Source: CANMIH01 sp049116335
GTDB taxonomy: Bacteria; Pseudomonadota; Alphaproteobacteria; Rhodobacterales; Rhodobacteraceae
Reading direction: 5' to 3'
Length of the DNA: 64,000 bases
Assembly: GCA_049116335.1 (NCBI GenBank)
Contig: JAGDYZ010000021.1
Coordinates: 124,001 to 188,000 of the forward strand
Part shown: piece after piece, positions 8,120-16,463 of the stretch
Numbering within the stretch: the first letter of the stretch is position 1
Layout of the letters: the number at the start of each line of letters is the position of its first letter
Program-made: the position numbers and the translations under genes
The notes under the pieces: model-generated
Databases searched by the model: none
Told to the model about the DNA's origin: nothing
The model's input: only the letters and a program-made list of their open reading frames with translations

Positions 8120-8847
8120 ACGAAATCAGCTCCGGTCTGGCGGGCGATCACTTTTGTCCGGCTGGAGCCCACCAGAACCATGGTGCGCATATCCGCCATA
8201 TCCGGCGTGGCTTCGGACAGAGGCACCACTTTGATCTCTTCTTCCGGCGTTGTGACCGCACGGGCAAAGATGATCAGGCGCTCAGGCTCACAGGTTTCAC
8301 GCAGGATTTCGAGCATGCGCTCAAACCCTTCGGGGCGCGATTTGGAACGAGGGTTGTAGAACCCCATCGCAAAATCACCCTCGACCGCCAGACGCAGACG
8401 TTTTTCGATCAGAGACCACGGTTTGAGGTTGTCACTCAGGTTGATAGCGCAGAAATCATGCCCCAAAGGCGCACCACAGCGTGCACTGGCCGCAAGCATA
8501 GCGGTGATGCCGGGCAGAACACGGATATCAAGCTCGCGCCATTCTTCCGGGCCATCGTCTATTGCTTCAAGCACAGCCGACGCCATGGCAAAAACACCGG
8601 GATCACCGGAGGACACGACAACCACCTTACGACCCTCAGAGGCCATCTGAAGCGCGTGCTGCGAGCGATCAAGCTCAACCCGATTATCAGAGGCATGCAG
8701 CTTCAGGCCCGGACGTTCCGCCACCCGCGCCACATAGGGGATATAGCCCACCACATCGGTGGCCTCTTCCAGAACCGCGCGCACCTCTTCGGTGACAAGA
8801 TCCTCACGTCCCGGCCCCAGTCCGGCAATGGCTACCCAACCCATCAT
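8092..8847 (-). CDS. cobJ: Precorrin-3B C17-methyltransferase CobJ
   Basis: CobJ methylates C-17 of precorrin-3B and drives ring contraction to precorrin-4. The 251-residue protein begins GWVAIAGLGPGREDLVTEEV and carries DVVGYIPYVARV, SSGDPGVFAMASAVLEA, VLPGITAMLAASARCGAPLGHDFCAI and FYNPRSKSRPEG, all CobJ/CbiH marks. It has no CobG or amidase fusion. The start overlaps the stop of cobI by 4 bases, and the 3' end runs 28 bases into convergent cobK. Confidence 0.95.
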   Translation of the reverse strand: MMGWVAIAGLGPGREDLVTEEVRAVLEEATDVVGYIPYVARVAERPGLKLHASDNRVELDRSQHALQMASEGRKVVVVSSGDPGVFAMASAVLEAIDDGPEEWRELDIRVLPGITAMLAASARCGAPLGHDFCAINLSDNLKPWSLIEKRLRLAVEGDFAMGFYNPRSKSRPEGFERMLEILRETCEPERLIIFARAVTTPEEEIKVVPLSEATPDMADMRTMVLVGSSRTKVIARQTGADFVYTPRFTPE

Positions 8848-9572
8848 GGCCTGCGCCCCTGTCCATGCACCACAACAATCGAGAAATACGGGGTCACTTT
8901 GCCCTCACATTCCGCCAATCGGGTGACTGTCTGTTCTGCCATTGCGGCATATTCCACGATCCACGCATCGTCATATCGGCCTGCGGCCTTGAGCGAACGG
9001 CGGATCTTTTCGATGTTCTGGCCAATCTTCATGACAATGATCGCATCCGCATCTGTCATGCGCTGGGTCATGGTCTCTTCGTCCAGCGTGCCCATGATGG
9101 TCGACATGACGTCGTCACCCCATGTGATCGGCGCACCCGTGGCGGTCCAGGCCGCCGCCATACCGGTGATGGCCGGCACAACCTGCACCGGAACATGGTC
9201 TTTCAAACGGGTATAGAGATGCATGAAAGAGCCGTAGAAAAACGGATCCCCCTCACAGAGCACCGCAACATCGTGACCCTCTTCCGCCAAAGCCCGCAGA
9301 TGCGCGCAGCAGTCTTCATAGAACTGCGACAGAACTTCGTTATAACGCGGGTCCGACAGCGGGATCTCGGTGGTCACGGGGTATTCCATGGGGAATTCGA
9401 TGCGATCTTCGCGCATCATCCCGTCCACAATCCCAAAAGCCCGACCACGGCGGCCTTCTTTGCGGAAAAAGGCCACATGTTTGGTGGTGCGTGTCAGACG
9501 ATCTGACCGCACGCTCATCAGCTCGGGATCGCCCGGGCCAAGGCCCACGCCATAGATGGTGCCCTTACTCAT
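8844..9572 (-). CDS. cobI: Precorrin-2 C20-methyltransferase CobI
   Basis: CobI methylates precorrin-2 at C-20, giving precorrin-3A. The protein is 242 residues from the ATG at 9572 (MSKGTIYGVGLGPGDPELMS); an in-frame extension to 9671 would cover much of cobH and has no family match. Further marks are AFFRKEGRRGRAFGIVDGM, VLCEGDPFFYGSFMHLYTRL and VVPAITGMAAAWTATG. The ATG overlaps the cobH stop by 4 bases. This continues the chain of 4-base overlaps that characterises the operon. Confidence 0.95.
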   Translation of the reverse strand: MSKGTIYGVGLGPGDPELMSVRSDRLTRTTKHVAFFRKEGRRGRAFGIVDGMMREDRIEFPMEYPVTTEIPLSDPRYNEVLSQFYEDCCAHLRALAEEGHDVAVLCEGDPFFYGSFMHLYTRLKDHVPVQVVPAITGMAAAWTATGAPITWGDDVMSTIMGTLDEETMTQRMTDADAIIVMKIGQNIEKIRRSLKAAGRYDDAWIVEYAAMAEQTVTRLAECEGKVTPYFSIVVVHGQGRRP

Positions 9573-10198
9573 TCCGCGTAGCTCGCCAAAGCATTGACCG
9601 CCGCAACGGTCATCGCACTGCCACCCAAACGACCTTTGACAATCATGCTGGGTACAGGCTGTGCCTCCCACAGGGCGTCTTTGCTTTCAACCGCACCAAC
9701 AAAGCCGACAGGACAGCCAATAATCGCCGCCGGACGCGGGCAATCTGGATCTTCCAGCATGTTCAGCAGATGGAACAGCGCGGTGGGGGCATTGCCGATG
9801 GCGACAATTGCGCCCTCCAGCTTGGGACGCCACAGCTCAAGCGCTGCGGCCGATCGGGTGTTTTGCATCTCGGCGGCCATTTCGGGCACTTTGGGGTCCC
9901 ACAGAGTGCAAACAATTTCATTGTCCGCAGGCATGCGTTTCTTGGTGATCCCTTCGGAAATCATCCGCGCATCACACAGGATGGGCGCGCCGTCGATCAG
10001 CGCCTGACGCGCGTTCACTGCGAAGTCTGGTGAGAAGTGCACAAACTCTTCCAGCCCCACCATGCCAGCGGCATGGATCATGCGCACAGCAACGGGCTCT
10101 TCTTCTGGTGTAAAGCGCGCCAGATCTGCCTCGCGCCGGATGGTGGCAAAGGATTCAGCGTAGATGGCAGCGCCATTTGTTTCATAGGTATAAGGCAT
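9569..10198 (-). CDS. cobH: Precorrin-8X methylmutase CobH
   Basis: CobH moves the methyl group from C-11 to C-12 of precorrin-8X, forming hydrogenobyrinic acid without a cofactor. The 209-residue protein starts MPYTYETNGAAIYAESFATI, contains the likely catalytic histidine in RMIHAAGMVGLEEFVHFSP, then CDARMISEGITKKRMP and GCPVGFVGAVESKDAL. The ATG at 10198 overlaps the last base of the cobG stop. An extension to 10264 lies entirely inside cobG and was not used. Confidence 0.95.
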   Translation of the reverse strand: MPYTYETNGAAIYAESFATIRREADLARFTPEEEPVAVRMIHAAGMVGLEEFVHFSPDFAVNARQALIDGAPILCDARMISEGITKKRMPADNEIVCTLWDPKVPEMAAEMQNTRSAAALELWRPKLEGAIVAIGNAPTALFHLLNMLEDPDCPRPAAIIGCPVGFVGAVESKDALWEAQPVPSMIVKGRLGGSAMTVAAVNALASYAE

Positions 10199-11349
10199 CA
10201 GGTCCGGCTTTCCAGAAGTGATAGGTCGTCGGCGTCTAAGCCGAATTGAATAGGCTGATCCCATGGACAGCCGTCGGTCACAAGATTGTATTTTCCCCCA
10301 GCGCCAATCAGCACCAGATCAGAGGCCATTGGATGGGCGCATCCCTTTGCGCATCCCGTCACATGCAAAAGCCGTCCTTGCCCCACCTGCGGCGCGAGCC
10401 GCGCGGCAAGATTACGGGTATCGGCCTCGGCCTGCGGGCAATAGGGCGCACCGGAACAGGCCACAACACGGCGCATCGGGTCGTCGGCTCGGGTGATCAG
10501 GCCCTCGATTTCAGGCAGTTGGGACATCGCAGGCAAAAACAACATCCGAAACGGCGTAACCAGAATATCATCCGTCAGATCCGCAAGAGCAGCGAGCGCG
10601 GCTGCGGGCAACAGCCCGAAACTGGCTGATACGGCCATACCACCTTGCTGGAGCCCGGGGTCCGGGTCGTCAGAAGCGGGAAACGGCAGGGTGTCCCCCA
10701 TCAGAGACGCAGGCAGCACATGCCCTTTCGCCAGATGCCGCGCCATGCGCCCCCGACCGTCTGCTCCGATACCGCCAGAAGCCACAAACCAGCGCGCGAT
10801 CTCAAGTGCCAGCTCAACAGCCACCTCCGGCCCGTCAACCGCACGCCCAGTCTCATTGCCATTGGCCCGCACAAGCCAGCCGTTTAGTCCCTGTTCGATT
10901 CGAATGTCGCCGCTGACCTGAGCCAGATCGCGCCGCCCCACCGCATCAATCACAAAGCCAAACTTACCCGGAAGCTTTGGCATATCGCGTGCTGCCAAAG
11001 CAGTGGTCAGTGCCTGTGCCATGGCGTCGTGATCGGCGCCTCGAAACGGAGTGGTGACAATATTGCGGTTGCTCTCAGCCGCCACATCATTGTCGAGAAG
11101 CCCCAAGGCCTCCAAACCCGTCAGAAGCTCGGGGAAGCCCTCTTCCGTCACGCCCCGGATCTGCAAATTTGCCCGCGAGGTCATCTCAAGAAAACCGGTG
11201 CCAAACTGAACCGCCAGCGCCGACAGTCCGCGCGCCTGTTTGGCCGTCACCCGCGACAGCCACGGGCGCACGCGCACCACAAGCCCATCCCCCGACATCA
11301 TCGGACGATGGGCCCCGGGGCACCAACCGCGAATGACGGGCTCGCTCAT
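10198..11349 (-). CDS. cobG: Precorrin-3B synthase CobG
   Basis: CobG is the iron-sulfur monooxygenase that converts precorrin-3A to precorrin-3B using O2, the defining step of the aerobic pathway. The 383-residue protein has the sulfite/nitrite reductase-like two-repeat fold. An N-terminal ferredoxin-like segment (GDGLVVRVRPWLSRVT) includes EMTSRANLQIRG. A C-terminal 4Fe-4S and haem-type segment has cysteines in ACSGAPYCPQAEADTR and VTGCAKGCAHP. It overlaps cobN by 4 bases at its start. Its presence with CobF shows that B12 is made by the late-cobalt, oxygen-dependent route. Confidence 0.94.
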   Translation of the reverse strand: MSEPVIRGWCPGAHRPMMSGDGLVVRVRPWLSRVTAKQARGLSALAVQFGTGFLEMTSRANLQIRGVTEEGFPELLTGLEALGLLDNDVAAESNRNIVTTPFRGADHDAMAQALTTALAARDMPKLPGKFGFVIDAVGRRDLAQVSGDIRIEQGLNGWLVRANGNETGRAVDGPEVAVELALEIARWFVASGGIGADGRGRMARHLAKGHVLPASLMGDTLPFPASDDPDPGLQQGGMAVSASFGLLPAAALAALADLTDDILVTPFRMLFLPAMSQLPEIEGLITRADDPMRRVVACSGAPYCPQAEADTRNLAARLAPQVGQGRLLHVTGCAKGCAHPMASDLVLIGAGGKYNLVTDGCPWDQPIQFGLDADDLSLLESRT

Positions 11350-14300
11350 GCCAGCGCCTCCATCTCGGCGAGGATCGAGTTGCGCCGTGTCTGCCAGAGA
11401 CCCGCCTCATAAAGCGCGGCAAACCGATCGCGCATCGCTTGAAGCGCATCTGGGTTTTCGCGACGCAGAAAATCAACCACGTCCTCGGCCCCCAAAGTGG
11501 CATCGAAATAGAGGTCAAACAGATGCGCTGGCACCACAGCCGCTAGATGGGCAAAGGCGGCAAGGTTGTCCAAAGTCGCCGCGATTTCCGCTCCGCCCCG
11601 AAACCCATGCCGCTGCATGCCCGCGATCCACGCCGGATTGCTGGCGCGCGCCTGAACAACCCGCGCAATTTCTTCGGTCAACGCGCGTGCGCGCGGCTTG
11701 GACGGATCGGTGATATCCATGTGATACAGCGCGGCTTTGCCACCGGTGATCGCCTGTGCCGCCGCAAAGCCCGCCTCATGGGCGGCATAGTCTCCGGCCA
11801 GCAGAATATCGGTTTCCGGCAGATCCTGCATATGCACAAAGCTATCGGCTTGCGACACACGTTCGCGCAAGGTTGCTTCGTCCCTCACAGGTTCCTGCCC
11901 ATCCAGTGACCAAGAACTGGCAGCCAGCCAGGCTTCGCCCGCCTGACGCCGCCCTTCGTCGGAATAGTCTTCCATCGCATGGCCCATTCCAAGGCCATAG
12001 CTGCCCGGTGCGGGGCCAAACACACGCGCTCCGGATTTGCCAATATAGGGGTTCCAGTCTTCCGCCTCATCACGCCGCGTCAAAGCTTTGACGCCTTGGG
12101 CAAACAGCCCCGACAGCGTTGGAAACACATCCCGGAACAGCCCCGACACCCGAAGCGTCACATCGATACGCGGGCGGTCCAGCTCAGCAATCGGCAGCAC
12201 CTCAATACCAGAAACCCGTTCCGACCCTTTATCCCAGATCGGCCGCACCCCCAGAAGATGCAGCGCCATGGCAAACTCTTCCCCCGCCGTCCGCATCGTC
12301 GCCGACCCCCAGAGATCGACAATCAAACCACGCGGGTAATCGCCCTCATCCTGCAAATGCCGGCGCACCAGCTCTTCTGCCAAAGTTACCCCCTGCGCAT
12401 AGGCCGCGCGGGTTGGCACGCTGCGCGGATCAGTGGTGAACAGATTACGCCCCGTCGGCAACACGTCTGAGCGACCGCGATACGGCGACCCCGATGGCCC
12501 GGGTTCAATCCGACGACCATCTAAGGCACGTGGCAACGCCGCTTTCTCTGCCGCCGCAGAAGCGGTGGTATCGATGGATCCGGCTTCGGCCCGGCCCCAG
12601 ATATGCAACCCGTCACCAAACTGGCTTTCTTTGATGTCACAAACAAAGCGATCGATGCGTGTGATCGCTTCTGCGGTGCTCGACGCGCGGTCTAGCCCCA
12701 GATCGTTTTCAACGCCCAAGGCCTGTGCCTCGGCGCGGATGTCACCCTGCAACCTGTCGCGTCGTTTGGGGTCGAGGCCATCGGCGTTGGAAAACTCATC
12801 CAAAAGCGCCTCAAGCCGCGCCAACCGATCTGGCGTTTCGCTTTGTTTCAAGGGCGGGGGCACATGGCCCAGGGTCACCGCCCCAATCCGGCGCTTGGCC
12901 TGCGCCGCCTCACCCGGATCGTTGACAATAAACGGGTAAATCACCGGAAGATTGCCGGTCAGCACCTCGGGCCAACACATCTCGGACAGGCCCACCGACT
13001 TCCCCGGCAGCCACTCTAATGTTCCATGCGCGCCAACATGCACCAAAGCATCGGCGCGGGTCTTGAGCCAAAGGTAAAAGGCCACATAGGCATGGCGCGG
13101 CGTGCGCGACACATCGTGGTAATCGTCGTCCCGCGCCTCAACAAAGCCGCGCTCGGGCTGAAGCGCCACAACCGCAGTGCCACGCTCCACAACGGAAAAG
13201 CGGAACCCACCGTCGATGAAATCAATATCGTCCTCAGGGGCCCCCCATACCTCGGCCAGATCCTCACGCAGTTCCTGCGGAACCCCGTCCAAGGCCGACC
13301 GATACGCCGCCAGAGACCAATGAAACTGACGCGCCTGCAAACCTTCGGTGACCGAGGTGGTGTCCACGCCATACCCTGCCTCAAACAGGTCCCCCAGCAT
13401 CGCCTCTACCGAAGCGAGGGCATCCATGCCCACCGCATGGCCCATGTTCCAATCTTTACCGGGATAGGTGGACAGCACAAATGCCACCCGCCGCTCCGCA
13501 GGCGACAACGCCGCCAGTTGGGTCCAGCCGCAGACATGATCGACAATCGCCGCGATCCGCGCCGGATCCGGTTGATGGGCGAGGCGCGCAAACTGCAGAT
13601 CCTCGTCAAAATCCCCAGGCTCTTTAAACGATGCAATGCCCGCAAAAATACGCCCGTCCACCTCGGGCAAGACCACATGCATCGCCAGATCCGCAGGCGA
13701 AAGCCCGCGATCTGCCTCGGCCCAGGCCTCACGATTGGAGGTGGCCAGCGCAACTTGAAACACCGGCACATCGCCAATGTCCAAGGGCGAGGTCCCATCT
13801 TTGCCTTTGCCAGAAAACGAGGTGACATTCACCACGGCCACCGGCGCAATCTCCTGCACCTTGCCACACATCCACTGGGCTACATCGGGCACCTTGAGCG
13901 AAGGTGCAAACAGCGCTGTCACCGTAAATCCCTTGGCCTCAAACGACCGATAGAGCGCTTCCACCGGGGCAAGATCCGCCGCAACCAGATAAGACCGGTA
14001 AAACACAATCAGGAGCGTGGGTTTGACTGTCGTACTGTGGCATTGCTGAGCATCGTCAGAAACAAGCTCTGGCCCCTGCCCCGTTGTGACACAGCATCTG
14101 TTGGCAGAACACAACACGCCCCTCTCAGGTGCCCAGCATCCCATGCGTGGTACGGTTTTGGACCCGATCACCGGCCCGGCATAACAGCCGGCAGCCAGCG
14201 CCATCTGCGCCAAAGCCGCCTGCGCCGCGACAGAGCCCCCTTCGTCGCAGAGGTGCGACAGGCGCCGCAGGGTTGACACCGGCAAGGTCGAATAGGCATC

Positions 14301-14681
14301 CAGCTGTTTGTCTTCACGCCCGTCTGCGGGCAGAACCGCCAGCGCAATGCCCTTGGCCTGCGCCAGGGCCCGGACTTGTTGCAGCCCATATGACCAATAA
14401 GACACCCCACCGATCAAACGGATCAGAATGCCTTTGGCGCCCTCAAGCGTCTGTTCAACATAGGTATCAACTGACAGCGGGTGTTTCAGTTTGCTCAGAT
14501 TGGCCAGCCGCAGGGTGGGCAATTTGCCCTCTGTCCCGCGGCCACGATGCCACCCTTCGGCGAAAGCCCCAAGGTCACTGTCTGAAAAGGACAGCACCAC
14601 AAGATCCGCCGGGCTTTGCCCCAGATCCTGCGGCGTATCCGCCTCATCCAACCCATGACTTTCGCGAAAGATGACATGCAT
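11346..14681 (-). CDS. cobN: Cobaltochelatase large subunit CobN
   Basis: CobN is the large subunit (magnesium chelatase ChlH-like) of the ATP-dependent aerobic cobaltochelatase that inserts cobalt into hydrogenobyrinic acid a,c-diamide. The 1111-residue protein shows family segments such as STYPGKDWNMGHAVGMD, HVGAHGTLEWLPGKSVGLSE, IYPFIVNDPGEAAQAKRR and, near the C-terminus, YIGKSGARVFGPAPGSYG. It is somewhat shorter than the longest known CobN proteins but looks intact. The partner ATPase subunits CobS and CobT (chelatase) are not in this window. It lies 6 bases downstream of cobW, an arrangement often seen where CobW is thought to deliver cobalt. Confidence 0.95.
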   Translation of the reverse strand: MHVIFRESHGLDEADTPQDLGQSPADLVVLSFSDSDLGAFAEGWHRGRGTEGKLPTLRLANLSKLKHPLSVDTYVEQTLEGAKGILIRLIGGVSYWSYGLQQVRALAQAKGIALAVLPADGREDKQLDAYSTLPVSTLRRLSHLCDEGGSVAAQAALAQMALAAGCYAGPVIGSKTVPRMGCWAPERGVLCSANRCCVTTGQGPELVSDDAQQCHSTTVKPTLLIVFYRSYLVAADLAPVEALYRSFEAKGFTVTALFAPSLKVPDVAQWMCGKVQEIAPVAVVNVTSFSGKGKDGTSPLDIGDVPVFQVALATSNREAWAEADRGLSPADLAMHVVLPEVDGRIFAGIASFKEPGDFDEDLQFARLAHQPDPARIAAIVDHVCGWTQLAALSPAERRVAFVLSTYPGKDWNMGHAVGMDALASVEAMLGDLFEAGYGVDTTSVTEGLQARQFHWSLAAYRSALDGVPQELREDLAEVWGAPEDDIDFIDGGFRFSVVERGTAVVALQPERGFVEARDDDYHDVSRTPRHAYVAFYLWLKTRADALVHVGAHGTLEWLPGKSVGLSEMCWPEVLTGNLPVIYPFIVNDPGEAAQAKRRIGAVTLGHVPPPLKQSETPDRLARLEALLDEFSNADGLDPKRRDRLQGDIRAEAQALGVENDLGLDRASSTAEAITRIDRFVCDIKESQFGDGLHIWGRAEAGSIDTTASAAAEKAALPRALDGRRIEPGPSGSPYRGRSDVLPTGRNLFTTDPRSVPTRAAYAQGVTLAEELVRRHLQDEGDYPRGLIVDLWGSATMRTAGEEFAMALHLLGVRPIWDKGSERVSGIEVLPIAELDRPRIDVTLRVSGLFRDVFPTLSGLFAQGVKALTRRDEAEDWNPYIGKSGARVFGPAPGSYGLGMGHAMEDYSDEGRRQAGEAWLAASSWSLDGQEPVRDEATLRERVSQADSFVHMQDLPETDILLAGDYAAHEAGFAAAQAITGGKAALYHMDITDPSKPRARALTEEIARVVQARASNPAWIAGMQRHGFRGGAEIAATLDNLAAFAHLAAVVPAHLFDLYFDATLGAEDVVDFLRRENPDALQAMRDRFAALYEAGLWQTRRNSILAEMEALA

Positions 14682-14687
14682 AGGGGC

Positions 14688-15743
14688 TTACTCCGCCGCT
14701 TCCACCTGCGCACCCAGCGCAGCGCGGATCACATCGGTTTTGATGTCGTTGTGTTCAGCGATGACCACGATGCGCCCCTGACGGCCTTCTTCCGGCTTCC
14801 ATGGGCGGTCAAACTGGTGACGGACCCGGGCGCCTACAGCCTGCACCAACAGACGCATCGGTTTGCCCGCAACGGCCGCATAGCCTTTGACGCGCAGAAT
14901 GTTGTTTTCATTCGCAAGCTTTTCGATCGCAGTCACAAGCTCGGAGGGATCAGCCAGCTCAGGAATATCAACAACGATGCTTTCAAAGTCGTCATGCTCA
15001 TGGTCGTGGTGACCATCGTGATGGCTTGGGCGTGCGTCCATGTCGTCTTCGGCAGCGGCCTCAAGACCCAGAATGACGCGCGGATCCACAACACCTTCGG
15101 CCACTTCCACAACAGGCAGCGGCCGCGGGGCTTCGGCCAATACGATCTCTTTCGCTTTCGCTACGCCCTCAGGACCGGCCAGATCGGGCTTGGTCAGAAG
15201 CACGATATCGGCGCAGGAAATCTGATCCTCAAACACCTCTGACAAAGGCGTTTCGTGATCGAGACTGTCATCTGCCTCACGCTGGGCATCCACAGCCGCC
15301 ACGTTTGTGGCAAAGCGGCCCGCGGCCACAGCTTCGGCATCTGCCAGGGCAATCACACCGTCCACGGTGATTTTCGACCGGATATCCGGCCAGTCAAACG
15401 CTTTGAGCAGCGGTTTGGGCAGGGCCAGACCCGAGGTTTCAATCAGGATGTGATCGGGACGCGGCTCAAGCGCCATCAATGCCTCGATGGTCGGTATGAA
15501 ATCATCGGCCACGGTGCAGCAAATGCAGCCATTGGCCAGTTCCATGATATTTTCCGCCGGGCAATCCGGGATCGCGCAGGATTTCAGGATCTCACCGTCA
15601 ACACCCACGTCGCCAAATTCATTGACCACAATCGCCAGACGTTTGCCGCCCGGGTTCTGCATCAGGTTGCGCACAAGCGTGGTCTTGCCCGAGCCAAGGA
15701 AGCCGGTGATCACGGTCACGGGAAGTTTTGCCAAATCTGCCAT
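14688..15743 (-). CDS. cobW: CobW GTPase, putative cobalt chaperone
   Basis: The 351-residue COG0523 GTPase has Walker A GFLGSGKTTLVRN near residue 14, the metal-binding CxCC motif in NGCICCTV, and a histidine/aspartate-rich loop (SHHDGHHDHEHDD at about residues 238-250) before the C-terminal CobW domain. CobW proteins are metallochaperones powered by GTP. Cobalt delivery to CobN is the accepted inference from genetics and metal affinity of relatives. It is second in the riboswitch-led operon, between a DUF1636 gene and cobN. Confidence 0.93.
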   Translation of the reverse strand: MADLAKLPVTVITGFLGSGKTTLVRNLMQNPGGKRLAIVVNEFGDVGVDGEILKSCAIPDCPAENIMELANGCICCTVADDFIPTIEALMALEPRPDHILIETSGLALPKPLLKAFDWPDIRSKITVDGVIALADAEAVAAGRFATNVAAVDAQREADDSLDHETPLSEVFEDQISCADIVLLTKPDLAGPEGVAKAKEIVLAEAPRPLPVVEVAEGVVDPRVILGLEAAAEDDMDARPSHHDGHHDHEHDDFESIVVDIPELADPSELVTAIEKLANENNILRVKGYAAVAGKPMRLLVQAVGARVRHQFDRPWKPEEGRQGRIVVIAEHNDIKTDVIRAALGAQVEAAE

Positions 15744-15761
15744 ATCTAATTCTCCTTGGCC

Positions 15762-16139
15762 TTAGGTCGCTTCGGGCGGAATGCGCGCGATGCAGTTACG
15801 TTTGAAGTGCTCCGGACGTTCGCGCCACGGGATAACCCCATCCGTCGTGGCGTGATACCGCGAAGCCCCATCCAGAATCACGTCCAGATGCGACACTTCA
15901 TGAAGGTTGCCGTACACATAGGTCCACCGTTTGGCCCCACCGCGCAAAACCATCGACACCCCCTGATCGCAGTTTTGCAGGCATTCCACAGGTGTCAGTT
16001 TGACCCCTTCGGGCATCTCTGCGGTTTTGAGGTTGTCAAACAGGATCTCACCGGGGCGCTGCCCCTCTTCCGGTTTGTCCAACCCGCGCAGACATTTCAC
16101 ACAGACCATCAATTCGGTCGGCTGTTGCGGTTCGCTCAT
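15762..16139 (-). CDS. DUF1636 family protein, cysteine-containing, next to cobW
   Basis: This 125-residue protein has cysteines in VCVKCLRGLDKPEEG near residue 12 and in VECLQNCDQG near residue 55, plus a late cysteine. The spacing resembles thioredoxin-like 2Fe-2S ferredoxins. DUF1636 proteins occur next to cobW in many alphaproteobacteria but have no assigned reaction. It is the first gene after the cobalamin riboswitch, so its translation is the one the switch controls directly. A role in cobalt handling or as electron donor to the pathway is inference from position only. The ATG at 16139 has an AGGGAC ribosome site 5 bases upstream. Confidence 0.85.
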   Translation of the reverse strand: MSEPQQPTELMVCVKCLRGLDKPEEGQRPGEILFDNLKTAEMPEGVKLTPVECLQNCDQGVSMVLRGGAKRWTYVYGNLHEVSHLDVILDGASRYHATTDGVIPWRERPEHFKRNCIARIPPEAT

Positions 16140-16144
16140 TCTAT

Positions 16145-16160
16145 GTCCCTGTCAGGGGAC
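16145..16160 (-). promoter_or_regulatory. Hairpin hiding the ribosome site of the cob operon leader
   Basis: On the minus strand, 5-base arms GTCCC and GGGAC flank the loop CTGACA, and the 3' arm is the Shine-Dalgarno region of the first operon gene (ATG at 16139). Such a hairpin is what one expects as the expression platform of a translational cobalamin riboswitch. The stem is short, so pairing with other leader segments may also be involved. Confidence 0.5.
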
Positions 16161-16224
16161 GTGGGCAGGATGGCGGAGGCCCCGGGCCACCGACACCCGG
16201 AACACCCCGTCCGGTTGCGTCTCA

Positions 16225-16420
16225 TACGCTGGCAGGTCTCCCGGCTTGCGGATGTCAGCGCAGATCAGGCGCTGTTGGTCTCCCGGCCTTCCCGGCAAGT
16301 GCCAGTGGCGGGTGAGAGACCTCTCCGGTCACGGTCGCGGGGGCGGCTGTACTTGGCAAAGCAGGCTTTGCGTCACATTCCCTTTTCACCTGCTTTACAC
16401 AGGCACCAGCTTGGTGCCAG
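16225..16420 (-). promoter_or_regulatory. Cobalamin riboswitch heading the minus-strand cob operon
   Basis: Read on the minus strand, the leader has GGTGCC at 16407-16402, then AGGTGAAAAGGGAAT, GACGCAAAGCC, a GCCGCCCCCGCGACCGTGA core, the B12 box GCCACTGG at about 16309-16302, and a closing AAGCCGGGAGACCTGCC ending near 16231. These are the conserved blocks of the AdoCbl riboswitch in their usual order. It sits between divergent cobO (start 16464) and DUF1636 (start 16139), and only the minus orientation matches. Binding of coenzyme B12 should repress DUF1636-cobW-cobN and the following genes. The ends given are approximate. Confidence 0.9.
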
Positions 16421-16463
16421 ATGCGCGTCGCAACAGGTCATTGTCAAGCGCAAGGAACGCCCC

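Noticed and set aside
13026..14276. Long open frame of 416 codons on the plus strand
   Set aside because: It is fully antisense to cobN, rich in Arg, His and Gln as expected from the complement of a high-G+C gene, and has no ribosome site or family motif.
15756..16463. N-terminal extension of cobO through the riboswitch and DUF1636
   Set aside because: The frame is open by chance; the region holds the riboswitch and an opposite-strand gene, and CobO homology begins at 16464.
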